A stretch of 5,664 nucleotides of DNA from Acidimicrobiia bacterium (lineage in GTDB: Bacteria; Actinomycetota; Acidimicrobiia; Spongiisociales; UBA5794), in contig JACDBE010000024.1 of the NCBI GenBank assembly GCA_013695075.1, positions 1 through 5,664 on the forward strand, given 5' to 3'. A program made the translations under genes and the position numbers. Positions 1 to 5,122 of this stretch are shown here, piece after piece (position 1 is the first letter of the stretch; each line of letters starts with the position of its first letter). The notes beneath the pieces are model-generated. The model worked only from the letters and a program-made list of their open reading frames with translations. It made no database searches and had not been told where the DNA came from.

Positions 1-9
1 GCCGTAGGA

Positions 10-30
10 GGTGCCCCCATATTGGGGACC
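10..30 (-). terminator. Possible stem-loop terminator after the LLM oxidoreductase
   Basis: A short inverted repeat lies just past the stop codon of the minus-strand oxidoreductase. CCCCA (15-19) pairs with TGGGG (23-27) around a TAT loop. GGT (10-12) can pair with ACC (28-30) if GC at 13-14 bulges out. There is no clear U-tract, which is common for actinobacterial terminators. The stem is short and could be chance in GC-rich DNA, so this is weak. Confidence 0.3.
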
Positions 31-36
31 ACCACC

Positions 37-1017
37 TTAGGAGAGGGCGGGAACGACCTCGGAGGCGAACCGTTCCACCCCGGCACTGTCGAGGCCGAAC
101 TCGGGGAAGAACATGATGGCGTAGCTCATCCCCGCCTCCTGCCAGCTGCCGAACCGCTCGATCAGCTGCTCGGGCGTGCCCGCCATCGGGGTGTACAGGG
201 CGCGCACTCGAGCCGCCTTGTTGTCTCCCACCAGCGGGGTGTAGCGCTCGGTGATCCAGTCGAGCCGGGCGGCGACATCGGCCTCGGTGGCCTCGCAGAG
301 CACGTTGAAGTTGCTCGAGCGCACGATGGCGTCGAAGTCCGCCCCCACCTGGGCGCAATGGTCGGCGAGCACCTCCGACTTGCCGACGAACTCCTCGATG
401 GTGTCGCCGAAGTTGGTGGCGGCGGCGTACCGGGCGGCGATGCGAAGGGTGAGCTGCTCGCCTCCTCCGGCCACCCACAGGGGTATGTGGGGCTGCTGCA
501 CGGGGTGCGGGCGGCAGATGGCCCCGTCCAGCCGGTAGTGCTTCCCGTCGAACGAAACCACGTCCTCGGTCCACATTCGGCGCATGATCTCAACGGCTTC
601 TTCCAACTGACCCAGCCGCACCGACGGCTTGGGGAACGGGTACCCGTAACCGTCGAACTCGTGCTCGTACCAACCGGCACCGATCCCCATCTCCAGCCTT
701 CCCGCCGAAATGGCGTCGGTGGAGGCGGCCACCTTGGCCAGGTAGCTCGGCTGGCGGTACCCGTTGCAGGTGCACATCTGACCAAGCCGGACGGTATCGG
801 TGACCGCAGCCAGGGCAGCCATCAGGGTCCACGCCTCGTAAGTCACTTCCTGGGAGGGCGCCGGCGAGGTGTGGAAGTGGTCATACACCCACACCGATTC
901 GTAGCCGAGCGCTTCGGCGGTGCAGGCTGCGTCGGCGATCACGTCCCAGTGGTCGGTCAGCGGCACCCCGACCAGGTCGAAACGCCACCCCTGGGGGACG
1001 AACACACCGAAACGCAT
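37..1017 (-). CDS. LLM-class F420-dependent oxidoreductase
   Basis: Predicted soluble 326-residue flavin/F420-dependent oxidoreductase of the luciferase-like monooxygenase superfamily, a TIM-barrel fold of about this length. Visible family landmarks are the N-terminal strand MRFGVFVPQG (1-10), SVWVYDHF (41-48), the block RLEMGIGAGWYEHEFDGYG (107-125) with its typical GAGWYxxEF core, IPLWVAGGGEQLTLRIAARYA (178-198) and GTPEQLIERFGSW (280-292) near the C-terminus. Such proteins usually move hydride between F420 (or FMN) and an organic substrate; the substrate cannot be read from sequence. The ATG at 1015-1017 is chosen because a strong Shine-Dalgarno (GAGAGGAG) precedes it by 5 nt and the protein then begins exactly with the family strand. 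It is divergent from cofC, which makes an F420 precursor, and this favours F420 over FMN as cofactor. The class is clear; cofactor and substrate are inferred. Confidence 0.92.
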   Translation of the reverse strand: MRFGVFVPQGWRFDLVGVPLTDHWDVIADAACTAEALGYESVWVYDHFHTSPAPSQEVTYEAWTLMAALAAVTDTVRLGQMCTCNGYRQPSYLAKVAASTDAISAGRLEMGIGAGWYEHEFDGYGYPFPKPSVRLGQLEEAVEIMRRMWTEDVVSFDGKHYRLDGAICRPHPVQQPHIPLWVAGGGEQLTLRIAARYAAATNFGDTIEEFVGKSEVLADHCAQVGADFDAIVRSSNFNVLCEATEADVAARLDWITERYTPLVGDNKAARVRALYTPMAGTPEQLIERFGSWQEAGMSYAIMFFPEFGLDSAGVERFASEVVPALS

Positions 1018-1022
1018 GCAAA

Positions 1023-1030
1023 CTCCTCTC
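1023..1030 (-). promoter_or_regulatory. Shine-Dalgarno of the LLM oxidoreductase
   Basis: On the minus strand GAGAGGAG lies 5 nt before the ATG at 1015-1017. It is the strongest ribosome binding site in the window and fixes the start of the oxidoreductase. Confidence 0.75.
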
Positions 1031-1057
1031 GTTGTTGTGGTAGTTCAGCTGCCGGCC

Positions 1058-1105
1058 ACGCTAGGCGAGGCGGCGACCGGGGCTGTCGGTCGTGCCGGGT
1101 AGTCT
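1058..1105. promoter_or_regulatory. Candidate divergent -10 boxes between LLM oxidoreductase and cofC
   Basis: Two TANNNT hexamers, the usual actinobacterial -10 form, lie in the divergent spacer. TAGCGT on the minus strand (1058-1063) would start a transcript near 1051, giving a leader of about 34 nt that contains the GAGAGGAG site. TAGTCT on the plus strand (1100-1105) would start a transcript near 1112, about 28 nt before the cofC GTG. No convincing -35 accompanies either. The match rests on short motifs and is tentative. Confidence 0.25.
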
Positions 1106-1139
1106 CCGCCGCCATGGCCCCGGTCCCACGGTTCGTCCC

Positions 1140-1742
1140 GTGATCCCCGACATCGTCGGGGTGCCCATCAAACCGTTCGGGGTGGCCAAACGCCGGCTAG
1201 GACCTGCTGTTGATGCCCCCACTCGCTCCCGGCTGGGTCGGGCGGTGGCCGCCAACACCCTGACGATGGTGGCCGCATCGGGGGCGACGCCGGTGGTGGT
1301 CACCGGCGACGACGGGGTGGCGGAGTGGGCGCAGGCCGGCGGGTTTGCGGTCGTTATCGAGCCGCCGGGAGGCGGCCTCGACGGGGCGGCGGCTGCGGTG
1401 ACCGGTGCCGCCCCCGACTCGTGGGCGGTGGTCCATGCCGACCTGCCCCTGGTGACGGTCGCCGACTTGACGGCGGCGTGGCGAGAGGCCGCTCCGGCGG
1501 TGCTGGCCCCCTCGGTCGACGGCGGCACCAACCTGATCGCCGGAGCGGGGCCAATGCGGTTCCGTTACGGGCCGGGGAGCTTCCACCGCCACCTGGCCAC
1601 CATGCCGGGTGCCTCGGTGGTCACCCGTCCCGGGTTGGCGCTCGACCTGGACACCCCCGGCGATCTGGCGGCGGTCCTCGCCCTGGGAGCACCGGACTGG
1701 CTGGTGGACCTGCTCTCCCCGATCGCGGCGCTCCCCCGGTGA
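1140..1742 (+). CDS. cofC: CofC/FbiD-type guanylyltransferase of F420 biosynthesis
   Basis: Predicted 200-residue nucleotidyltransferase that uses GTP to activate 2-phospho-L-lactate, or phosphoenolpyruvate in actinobacteria where it is called FbiD. The guanylylated product is passed to CofD/FbiA to build the F420 side chain. Family blocks appear in order: VPIKPFGVAKRRL (8-20), the nucleotide-binding start equivalent to VPVKP...AKSRL; HADLPLVTVADL (99-110), with the metal-binding Asp region; APSVDGGTNLI (123-133); FRYGPGSFHRH (141-151); and LALDLDTPGDL (166-176). Length fits the family. The start is taken as GTG at 1140, which puts only seven residues before the VPIKP block. A longer in-frame GTG at 1092 would add 16 residues unlike the family, and no clear Shine-Dalgarno precedes either. 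Its stop overlaps the next start by 4 nt, so the two are probably translationally coupled. Family is secure; the choice between phospholactate and PEP as substrate is not readable here. Confidence 0.88.
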   Translation: MIPDIVGVPIKPFGVAKRRLGPAVDAPTRSRLGRAVAANTLTMVAASGATPVVVTGDDGVAEWAQAGGFAVVIEPPGGGLDGAAAAVTGAAPDSWAVVHADLPLVTVADLTAAWREAAPAVLAPSVDGGTNLIAGAGPMRFRYGPGSFHRHLATMPGASVVTRPGLALDLDTPGDLAAVLALGAPDWLVDLLSPIAALPR

Positions 1743-2482
1743 CGGTTTCCCCCGATCCCGCCGGCGCCGACGAGGTGGCGCCGCGTGCGGTGCCCGGCCG
1801 GGCGCTGGCCATCGGCGCCCACCCCGACGACATCGAGTTCGGTGCAGGAGGGACCCTGGCCCGATGGGCCGCCGCCGGCTGCCATGTCACCATGCTGGTG
1901 GTAACCGACGGCTCGAAGGGCACCTGGGACCGGTCCGTCGACCCCATCGACCTCATCGCCACCCGGCGAGCCGAACAGCGGGCGGCGGCGGCGGCGTTGG
2001 GGGCCAGCGAGGTGATCCACCTCGACCATGTCGACGGCGAGTTGGAGTACACCATGGCGCTGCGCGCCGAGCTGTGCCTCCACATCAGGCGCACCCGGCC
2101 AGACGTGGTGCTCAGCCACGACCCGTGGCAGCGATACCAGCTCCACCCGGACCACCGCGCCACCGGGTGGGGAGCGGTGGACGGGGTCGTCGCCGCCCGG
2201 GACCACCTGTTCTTCCCCGACCAGGCGGTGGCGGCGCATCGGCCCGGGGCCGTGTTGCTGTTCGCCGCCGACACCCCCGACCACTGGGAACCGATCGACA
2301 CCGGGCCCAAGATCGCCGCCCTGCTGTGCCACTCCTCGCAGGCGACCACCACCATGGGTGACGCCCAGAGTGGGGACGCAGAGCGGGCGGCCTTCACCGA
2401 GCTCATCATTGCCCGAGCGCGCACCGCCGGTGCAGACGCCGGACTCGCCCTGGCGGAGGCGTTCAAGCGGCTCGCCCCCTGA
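1739..2482 (+). CDS. PIG-L family (LmbE-like) zinc-dependent deacetylase
   Basis: Predicted 247-residue deacetylase of the PIG-L/LmbE/MshB superfamily, which removes N-acetyl groups from GlcNAc-type sugars and conjugates. The metal site is visible: AHPDDIEFGAGGTLA at residues 27-41 supplies His28, the general-base Asp30 and Asp31, and HPDHRATG at 136-143 supplies the third zinc ligand His139 (assigned by analogy with MshB). Other typical blocks are VTDGSKGTWD (55-64), TRRAEQRAAAAALG (75-88), LDHVDGEL (95-102) and RPDVVLSHDPW (120-130). The GTG at 1739 shares bases with the cofC TGA (GTGA) and gives a plausible 23-residue lead before the first strand. Longer in-frame readings upstream are the shadow of cofC. 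Actinobacterial relatives include mycothiol enzymes MshB and Mca, but this protein is shorter than those usually are and no mycothiol gene is adjacent, so the substrate is left open. Confidence 0.88.
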   Translation: MTVSPDPAGADEVAPRAVPGRALAIGAHPDDIEFGAGGTLARWAAAGCHVTMLVVTDGSKGTWDRSVDPIDLIATRRAEQRAAAAALGASEVIHLDHVDGELEYTMALRAELCLHIRRTRPDVVLSHDPWQRYQLHPDHRATGWGAVDGVVAARDHLFFPDQAVAAHRPGAVLLFAADTPDHWEPIDTGPKIAALLCHSSQATTTMGDAQSGDAERAAFTELIIARARTAGADAGLALAEAFKRLAP

Positions 2483-2489
2483 CCGCAAC

Positions 2490-2520
2490 GCGGGAAAACC
2501 CGCATGCCCACGGCTAACCT
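2490..2520 (+). promoter_or_regulatory. Candidate promoter for a leaderless SDR transcript, with small hairpin
   Basis: In the 46-nt gap after the PIG-L gene, TAACCT (2515-2520) matches the TANNNT -10 form. GGGAAA (2492-2497) sits 17 nt upstream at -35 distance. Transcription would begin near 2527, within a few bases of the SDR ATG at 2529, giving a leaderless or nearly leaderless mRNA. The only AG-rich bases, GGAG at 2525-2528, abut the ATG and cannot act as a normal Shine-Dalgarno. GCGGG-AAAA-CCCGC (2490-2503) is also a 5-bp hairpin that might weakly end the upstream transcript. Confidence 0.35.
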
Positions 2521-2528
2521 CGGCGGAG

Positions 2529-3239
2529 ATGGAATCCGATCATGTCGCCGTAGTAACCGGCGGGACCGGCGCCCTCGGGCAGGTACTGGTCCCCATGCTG
2601 GTGCGGCGCAATTTCCGGCTGGCCATCACCTACCTGATACCCGACGAGGCCACCCAGCTCGAGGAGGATCTCGATCTCGACGAGGATCGGCTGCTGCTGC
2701 GCCGGGTGGATTGTACCGATGGCGAGGCGGTCAACCGCTTCATGAAGGAAACCGCAGCCACCTACGGCCAGATCAACGTGGTGTGCTCGCTGGTGGGGGG
2801 ATGGGCGGGAGGCAGGGATGTCGCCGAGACCGACGACGTCCGGTTCGACCGGATGCTCGACCTCAATCTGCGGTCGGCGTTCTACACCATTCGTGCCGCC
2901 ATCCCCCACCTGCTCGACGCCGAGTGGGGTCGCATCATCGCCGTGGCCAGCCGGGCCGCCTTCGATACCCCCACCGGACAGGCGGCCTTCAACGTCGCCA
3001 AGGCCGGGGTGATCGCCCTGGTGAAGAGCGTCGCCTCCGAGCTGGAGAGCACCAACATCACCACCAACGCCATCCTGCCGGCGGTCATCGACACCGCCGC
3101 CACCCGGGCGACCCTCCCATACGCCGACTACGTCCACTGGCCCAAGCCGTCCGAGATCGCCGCCGTGGTCGACTTCCTCGCCAGCCCGGCGTCATCGGTC
3201 ATCAACGGAGCCGCCATCCCGGCGTACGGGCAGAGTTGA
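2529..3239 (+). CDS. SDR family oxidoreductase, dihydropteridine reductase-like, Tyr to Phe in active site
   Basis: Predicted 236-residue cytoplasmic short-chain dehydrogenase/reductase with a Rossmann fold. The nucleotide-binding motif TGGTGALG is at 10-17, VDCTD at 60-64 is the usual adenine-ring region, and Asn113 (LNLRSAF), Ser141 (AVASRAAF) and Lys158 take the catalytic positions. The expected YxxxK reads FNVAK (154-158): codon TTC gives Phe154, 13 residues after Ser141, exactly where the catalytic Tyr belongs. The NNAG motif is also absent, replaced by CSLVGGWAGG (86-95). That block, AILPAVIDTAATRATLPYAD (181-200) and the nearby HW (203-204) recall eukaryotic quinoid dihydropteridine reductase (QDPR), which has a GGWAGG block and an LPVTLDTP...MPEADF segment; this comparison is from memory. 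The start is ATG 2529, which gives the usual short lead before the first strand. SDR membership is firm. Activity, cofactor and substrate are open. Confidence 0.88.
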   Translation: MESDHVAVVTGGTGALGQVLVPMLVRRNFRLAITYLIPDEATQLEEDLDLDEDRLLLRRVDCTDGEAVNRFMKETAATYGQINVVCSLVGGWAGGRDVAETDDVRFDRMLDLNLRSAFYTIRAAIPHLLDAEWGRIIAVASRAAFDTPTGQAAFNVAKAGVIALVKSVASELESTNITTNAILPAVIDTAATRATLPYADYVHWPKPSEIAAVVDFLASPASSVINGAAIPAYGQS

Positions 3240-3258
3240 CCCGCCATTCATCGACGAC

Positions 3259-3265
3259 GAGGGGG
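3259..3265 (+). promoter_or_regulatory. Shine-Dalgarno of the first Septum_form-like gene
   Basis: GAGGGGG ends 8 nt before the GTG at 3274 and supports that start. The gap after the SDR stop is only 34 nt and holds no evident terminator, so read-through from the SDR gene is likely. Confidence 0.5.
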
Positions 3266-3273
3266 CCCGGATC

Positions 3274-4176
3274 GTGACAGGTGACTCGACGCCAGGTGAA
3301 CCGACGTCAGGCGATCGCACCCCCGACGAGGAGCTGGTCCCCAACGTCTCCTCCGAGGAGCTGATCCGGCTGGCCAAGGAGGACGTGTTCGACGACGATC
3401 CGCTGGAGGGTTATCAGCCGGCGCCGCGGGCATTCGACGACGACCAGGACTTCGTCACCACCTCCGCCGATGTGGGTGAGAGCGTCGACCGGGGCGATGT
3501 CGACCGATCGGCGGAGTGGCCGGACCCGGTGATGCACGCCGGTACACCGGAGGTGACGCGGCCTGAGGCCACCATTCCCGACGACCGCGCCACCGAGCTG
3601 GTGTCCCCCCCACCGCCCTCGGATCCGTTCCAGAGGACGACCGGGATGCCACCGGTGCCTGAAGATCCCACGGGGCCCTTGCCGCCGTCTCCCCCCGATT
3701 CCCGCAGCGGGGGGTCGCGGTGGGGCGGGCTGCTGCGGGTGGCGGTGGTAGCGGCGTTGTTCCTGTTCGGTGGCGGGTTCGTGCGCAGCCTCATCGACCC
3801 GGGGACCGACGTCCAGGACCTGGCCATCGGTGACTGCTTCCAAGAGTTCGAGGGCACCGAGATCTCCCGGGTGGAGACCGTGGACTGCGCCGAGCCGCAC
3901 GTCTACGAGGTCATCGCCAACATCGAACTCCCCGACGGCCCGTACCCGGGGGAGGGCCAGATCTCGGAGGTCGGGTTCGAGCGGTGCCTCCCCGAATTCC
4001 AGCCCTATGTGGGCAGCGAGTACGAGACATCGGTGTGGTACGTGACGCCGTTGGTACCGCTCGACGAGAGCTGGCCGGACGACCGCATCGTCACCTGCCT
4101 GGTGCTCCAGGCCCACCCCACCAACCCCAACGAACCGGGCACCGTCACCGGATCGGCCCGGGGCGCCGGCAACTGA
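3274..4176 (+). CDS. Single-pass membrane protein with extracytoplasmic Septum_form-like domain (paralogue A)
   Basis: Predicted 300-residue membrane protein, no enzyme recognised. Residues 1-110 are acidic and probably disordered (SSEELIRLAKEDVFDDDPLEG at 26-46 is the most helix-like part). Residues 111-141 are proline-rich. One hydrophobic segment spans about 152-171 (LLRVAVVAALFLFGGGF core), flanked by Arg on both sides. The C-terminal domain (about 177-300) begins LAIGDCFQEF, continues VETVDCAEPHVYEVIA, and has four cysteines (188, 205, 238, 275), which suggests two disulfides outside the membrane. The GDCF...VDCxxPHxxEV pattern matches the septum formation (Septum_form) domain of actinobacterial membrane proteins; I assign it from memory. 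The N-terminus is expected to be cytoplasmic. It starts with GTG at 3274 behind GAGGGGG and follows the SDR gene closely. Its neighbour at 4277-5050 has the same C-terminal architecture. The role in septation implied by the domain name is not demonstrated. Confidence 0.8.
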   Translation: MTGDSTPGEPTSGDRTPDEELVPNVSSEELIRLAKEDVFDDDPLEGYQPAPRAFDDDQDFVTTSADVGESVDRGDVDRSAEWPDPVMHAGTPEVTRPEATIPDDRATELVSPPPPSDPFQRTTGMPPVPEDPTGPLPPSPPDSRSGGSRWGGLLRVAVVAALFLFGGGFVRSLIDPGTDVQDLAIGDCFQEFEGTEISRVETVDCAEPHVYEVIANIELPDGPYPGEGQISEVGFERCLPEFQPYVGSEYETSVWYVTPLVPLDESWPDDRIVTCLVLQAHPTNPNEPGTVTGSARGAGN

Positions 4177-4189
4177 GCCGGTCCAGCGA

Positions 4190-4234
4190 ACTTTGACCGA
4201 GTGACCACGCACCGCGTGGTGAAACGCTCAAAGT
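4190..4234. repeat. Imperfect palindrome A, related to palindrome at 5072-5122
   Basis: Arms 4190-4210 and 4214-4234 flank a 3-nt loop (ACC). Seventeen of 21 positions pair: seven next to the loop (GACCACGC side, 4204-4210) and seven at the outer end (ACTTTGA with TCAAAGT), with four mismatches between. The outer ends match those of the palindrome at 5072-5122: CGCTCAAAGT is identical and ACTTTGACCGA differs by one base from ACTTTGAGCGA. It lies 13 nt past the stop of paralogue A, so terminator is the simplest role. A dispersed palindromic repeat is the alternative. Confidence 0.7.
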
Positions 4235-4276
4235 ATGGCGCGGCAGGGTGCGCGGCCACCCAGCCTATGGGGCACA

Positions 4277-5050
4277 ATGGGCACCGGCATGGACGAACCG
4301 ACCGTCTCCGCTGACCTCGGTGACCAGCTTGGGATCCCGGCTGACCACCAGGGCCGCGGCTACCTGCCGGCGTCGCCGGCTGGGCCGGGTTACGACCCGG
4401 TGGCGGCCTTCCGCGGCGAGGGGGTGACCGCCCGGTCGGTCACCGTCACCACGTCGGCGGCCGGCCTCCACGTCGAGTGGGTGACCCGACCCCACCGCTA
4501 CGGGCACTTTTCGGGGCGCCCCCTCGACCCTGTGGAGATCGCCGTCGTCGCCGCCGCCGGCAAACGGCGACGACGGAAGCGACGCTGGGCCGTGCTCGGG
4601 CTCGTCGTTGGGCTGATCGGGCTGGTGGTGTGGAACCTCAACAACGACCCCTGGCAGCCCGTCGCTGCTCTGAAGCCGGGGACGTGCTTCCAGGACTCGC
4701 TGGCGTCGGTGATCGTGCGCGACGGGGTTCGGTACCCGGTGCGTGGCACGGTGGAGGCGGTCGATTGCGCCACTCCCCACCAGTACGAATCGATCGGCAG
4801 CGTGCCGTTGAGCGCTGCCGGCGAGCCGACCACAATGGCGGCAGCCGCCGCTGAGCTGTGCGCCCCGTTGTACGAGGCCTACGTGGGTGCCCACCCGGCC
4901 GGTGGCTCGCCGTGGCGGCTGGGCACCTTCCCGCCGTACATCCCGTTCACCTCAGACGAGCGCGCCCACTGCCTGGCGTACCAGGCATCCCCGGAGAAGC
5001 CATCGCAGCCGATCCTGGTGCAAGGATCGGCTGCCACCGGTGCCGGCTGA
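4277..5050 (+). CDS. Single-pass membrane protein with extracytoplasmic Septum_form-like domain (paralogue B)
   Basis: Predicted 257-residue membrane protein. Residues about 40-90 form a short cytoplasmic region with alternating hydrophobic strands (VTARSVTVTTSAAGLHVEWV). The cationic cluster KRRRRKRR (96-103) precedes a hydrophobic span at about 104-120 (AVLGLVVGLIGLVVW). By the positive-inside rule the N-terminus is cytoplasmic and the C-terminal domain external. That domain has four cysteines (137, 164, 195, 232) in GTCFQD, VDCATPHQYESIG, AELCAPLYEAYVG and DERAHCLAYQ, parallel to GDCFQE, VDCAEPHVYEVIA, FERCLPEFQPYVG and DRIVTCLVLQ in the preceding gene. Spacing from the third to the fourth Cys is 37 in both, and both end in a GSAxGAG-like tail. 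Start is uncertain: ATG 4277 has GGGG a few bases upstream, ATG 4289 is equally plausible (CACAAT at 4273-4278 could be a -10 for a leaderless message), and ATG 4235 lies at the edge of the upstream palindrome and is least likely. Function unknown. Confidence 0.78.
   Translation: MGTGMDEPTVSADLGDQLGIPADHQGRGYLPASPAGPGYDPVAAFRGEGVTARSVTVTTSAAGLHVEWVTRPHRYGHFSGRPLDPVEIAVVAAAGKRRRRKRRWAVLGLVVGLIGLVVWNLNNDPWQPVAALKPGTCFQDSLASVIVRDGVRYPVRGTVEAVDCATPHQYESIGSVPLSAAGEPTTMAAAAAELCAPLYEAYVGAHPAGGSPWRLGTFPPYIPFTSDERAHCLAYQASPEKPSQPILVQGSAATGAG
5005..5034. repeat. 11-bp perfect inverted repeat inside the 3' end of paralogue B
   Basis: GCAGCCGATCC (5005-5015) and GGATCGGCTGC (5024-5034) are perfect complements around an 8-nt loop, ending 16 nt before the last base of the stop codon. 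The RNA could form a strong stem just before translation ends. It sits 38 nt ahead of the long palindrome, so the two may act together in termination or mRNA 3'-end protection. It is also coding sequence (SQPILVQGSAA), so selection on protein may explain part of it. Confidence 0.5.
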
Positions 5051-5071
5051 GTGGCCCAGATCCACATCCGG

Positions 5072-5122
5072 CAAACTTTGAGCGATTTCCATCGCTATGC
5101 GATGGAAATCGCTCAAAGTTTG
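5072..5122. repeat. Perfect 24-bp inverted repeat (palindrome B), possible terminator or repeat element
   Basis: Arms 5072-5095 and 5099-5122 are exact complements around a TAT loop. The left arm begins CAAACTTTGAGCG and the right arm ends CGCTCAAAGTTTG. The arms are about 46% G+C, clearly lower than the surrounding DNA. It starts 21 nt after the stop of paralogue B. No U-tract follows (the next bases are GGGG), so if it is a terminator it is of the stem-only kind. Its ends match palindrome A at 4190-4234 while the cores differ. The downstream exported protein's only ATG (5102) lies in the right arm, which complicates a pure terminator role. The structure is certain; its function is not. Confidence 0.9.

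Noticed and set aside
22..1143. Long plus-strand open frame (373 codons) opposite the oxidoreductase
   Set aside because: It is antisense to a gene with clear LLM-family motifs, its translation is low-complexity Gly/His/Arg/Val-rich, and it shows no recognisable domain. High G+C suppresses stops in this frame.
1565..2488. Minus-strand open frame (307 codons) opposite cofC and the PIG-L gene
   Set aside because: It spans two well-supported genes on the other strand and has no family motif, so it is a GC-driven shadow.
2028..2528. N-terminal extension of the SDR frame into the PIG-L gene
   Set aside because: The extension is Pro/Arg/Ser/Thr-rich out-of-frame reading of PIG-L. The Rossmann fold begins properly at ATG 2529.
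3307..4212. Minus-strand open frame (301 codons) opposite paralogue A
   Set aside because: The translation is rich in Arg/Gly/His with no domain, while the plus strand encodes a coherent membrane protein with a paralogue next door.
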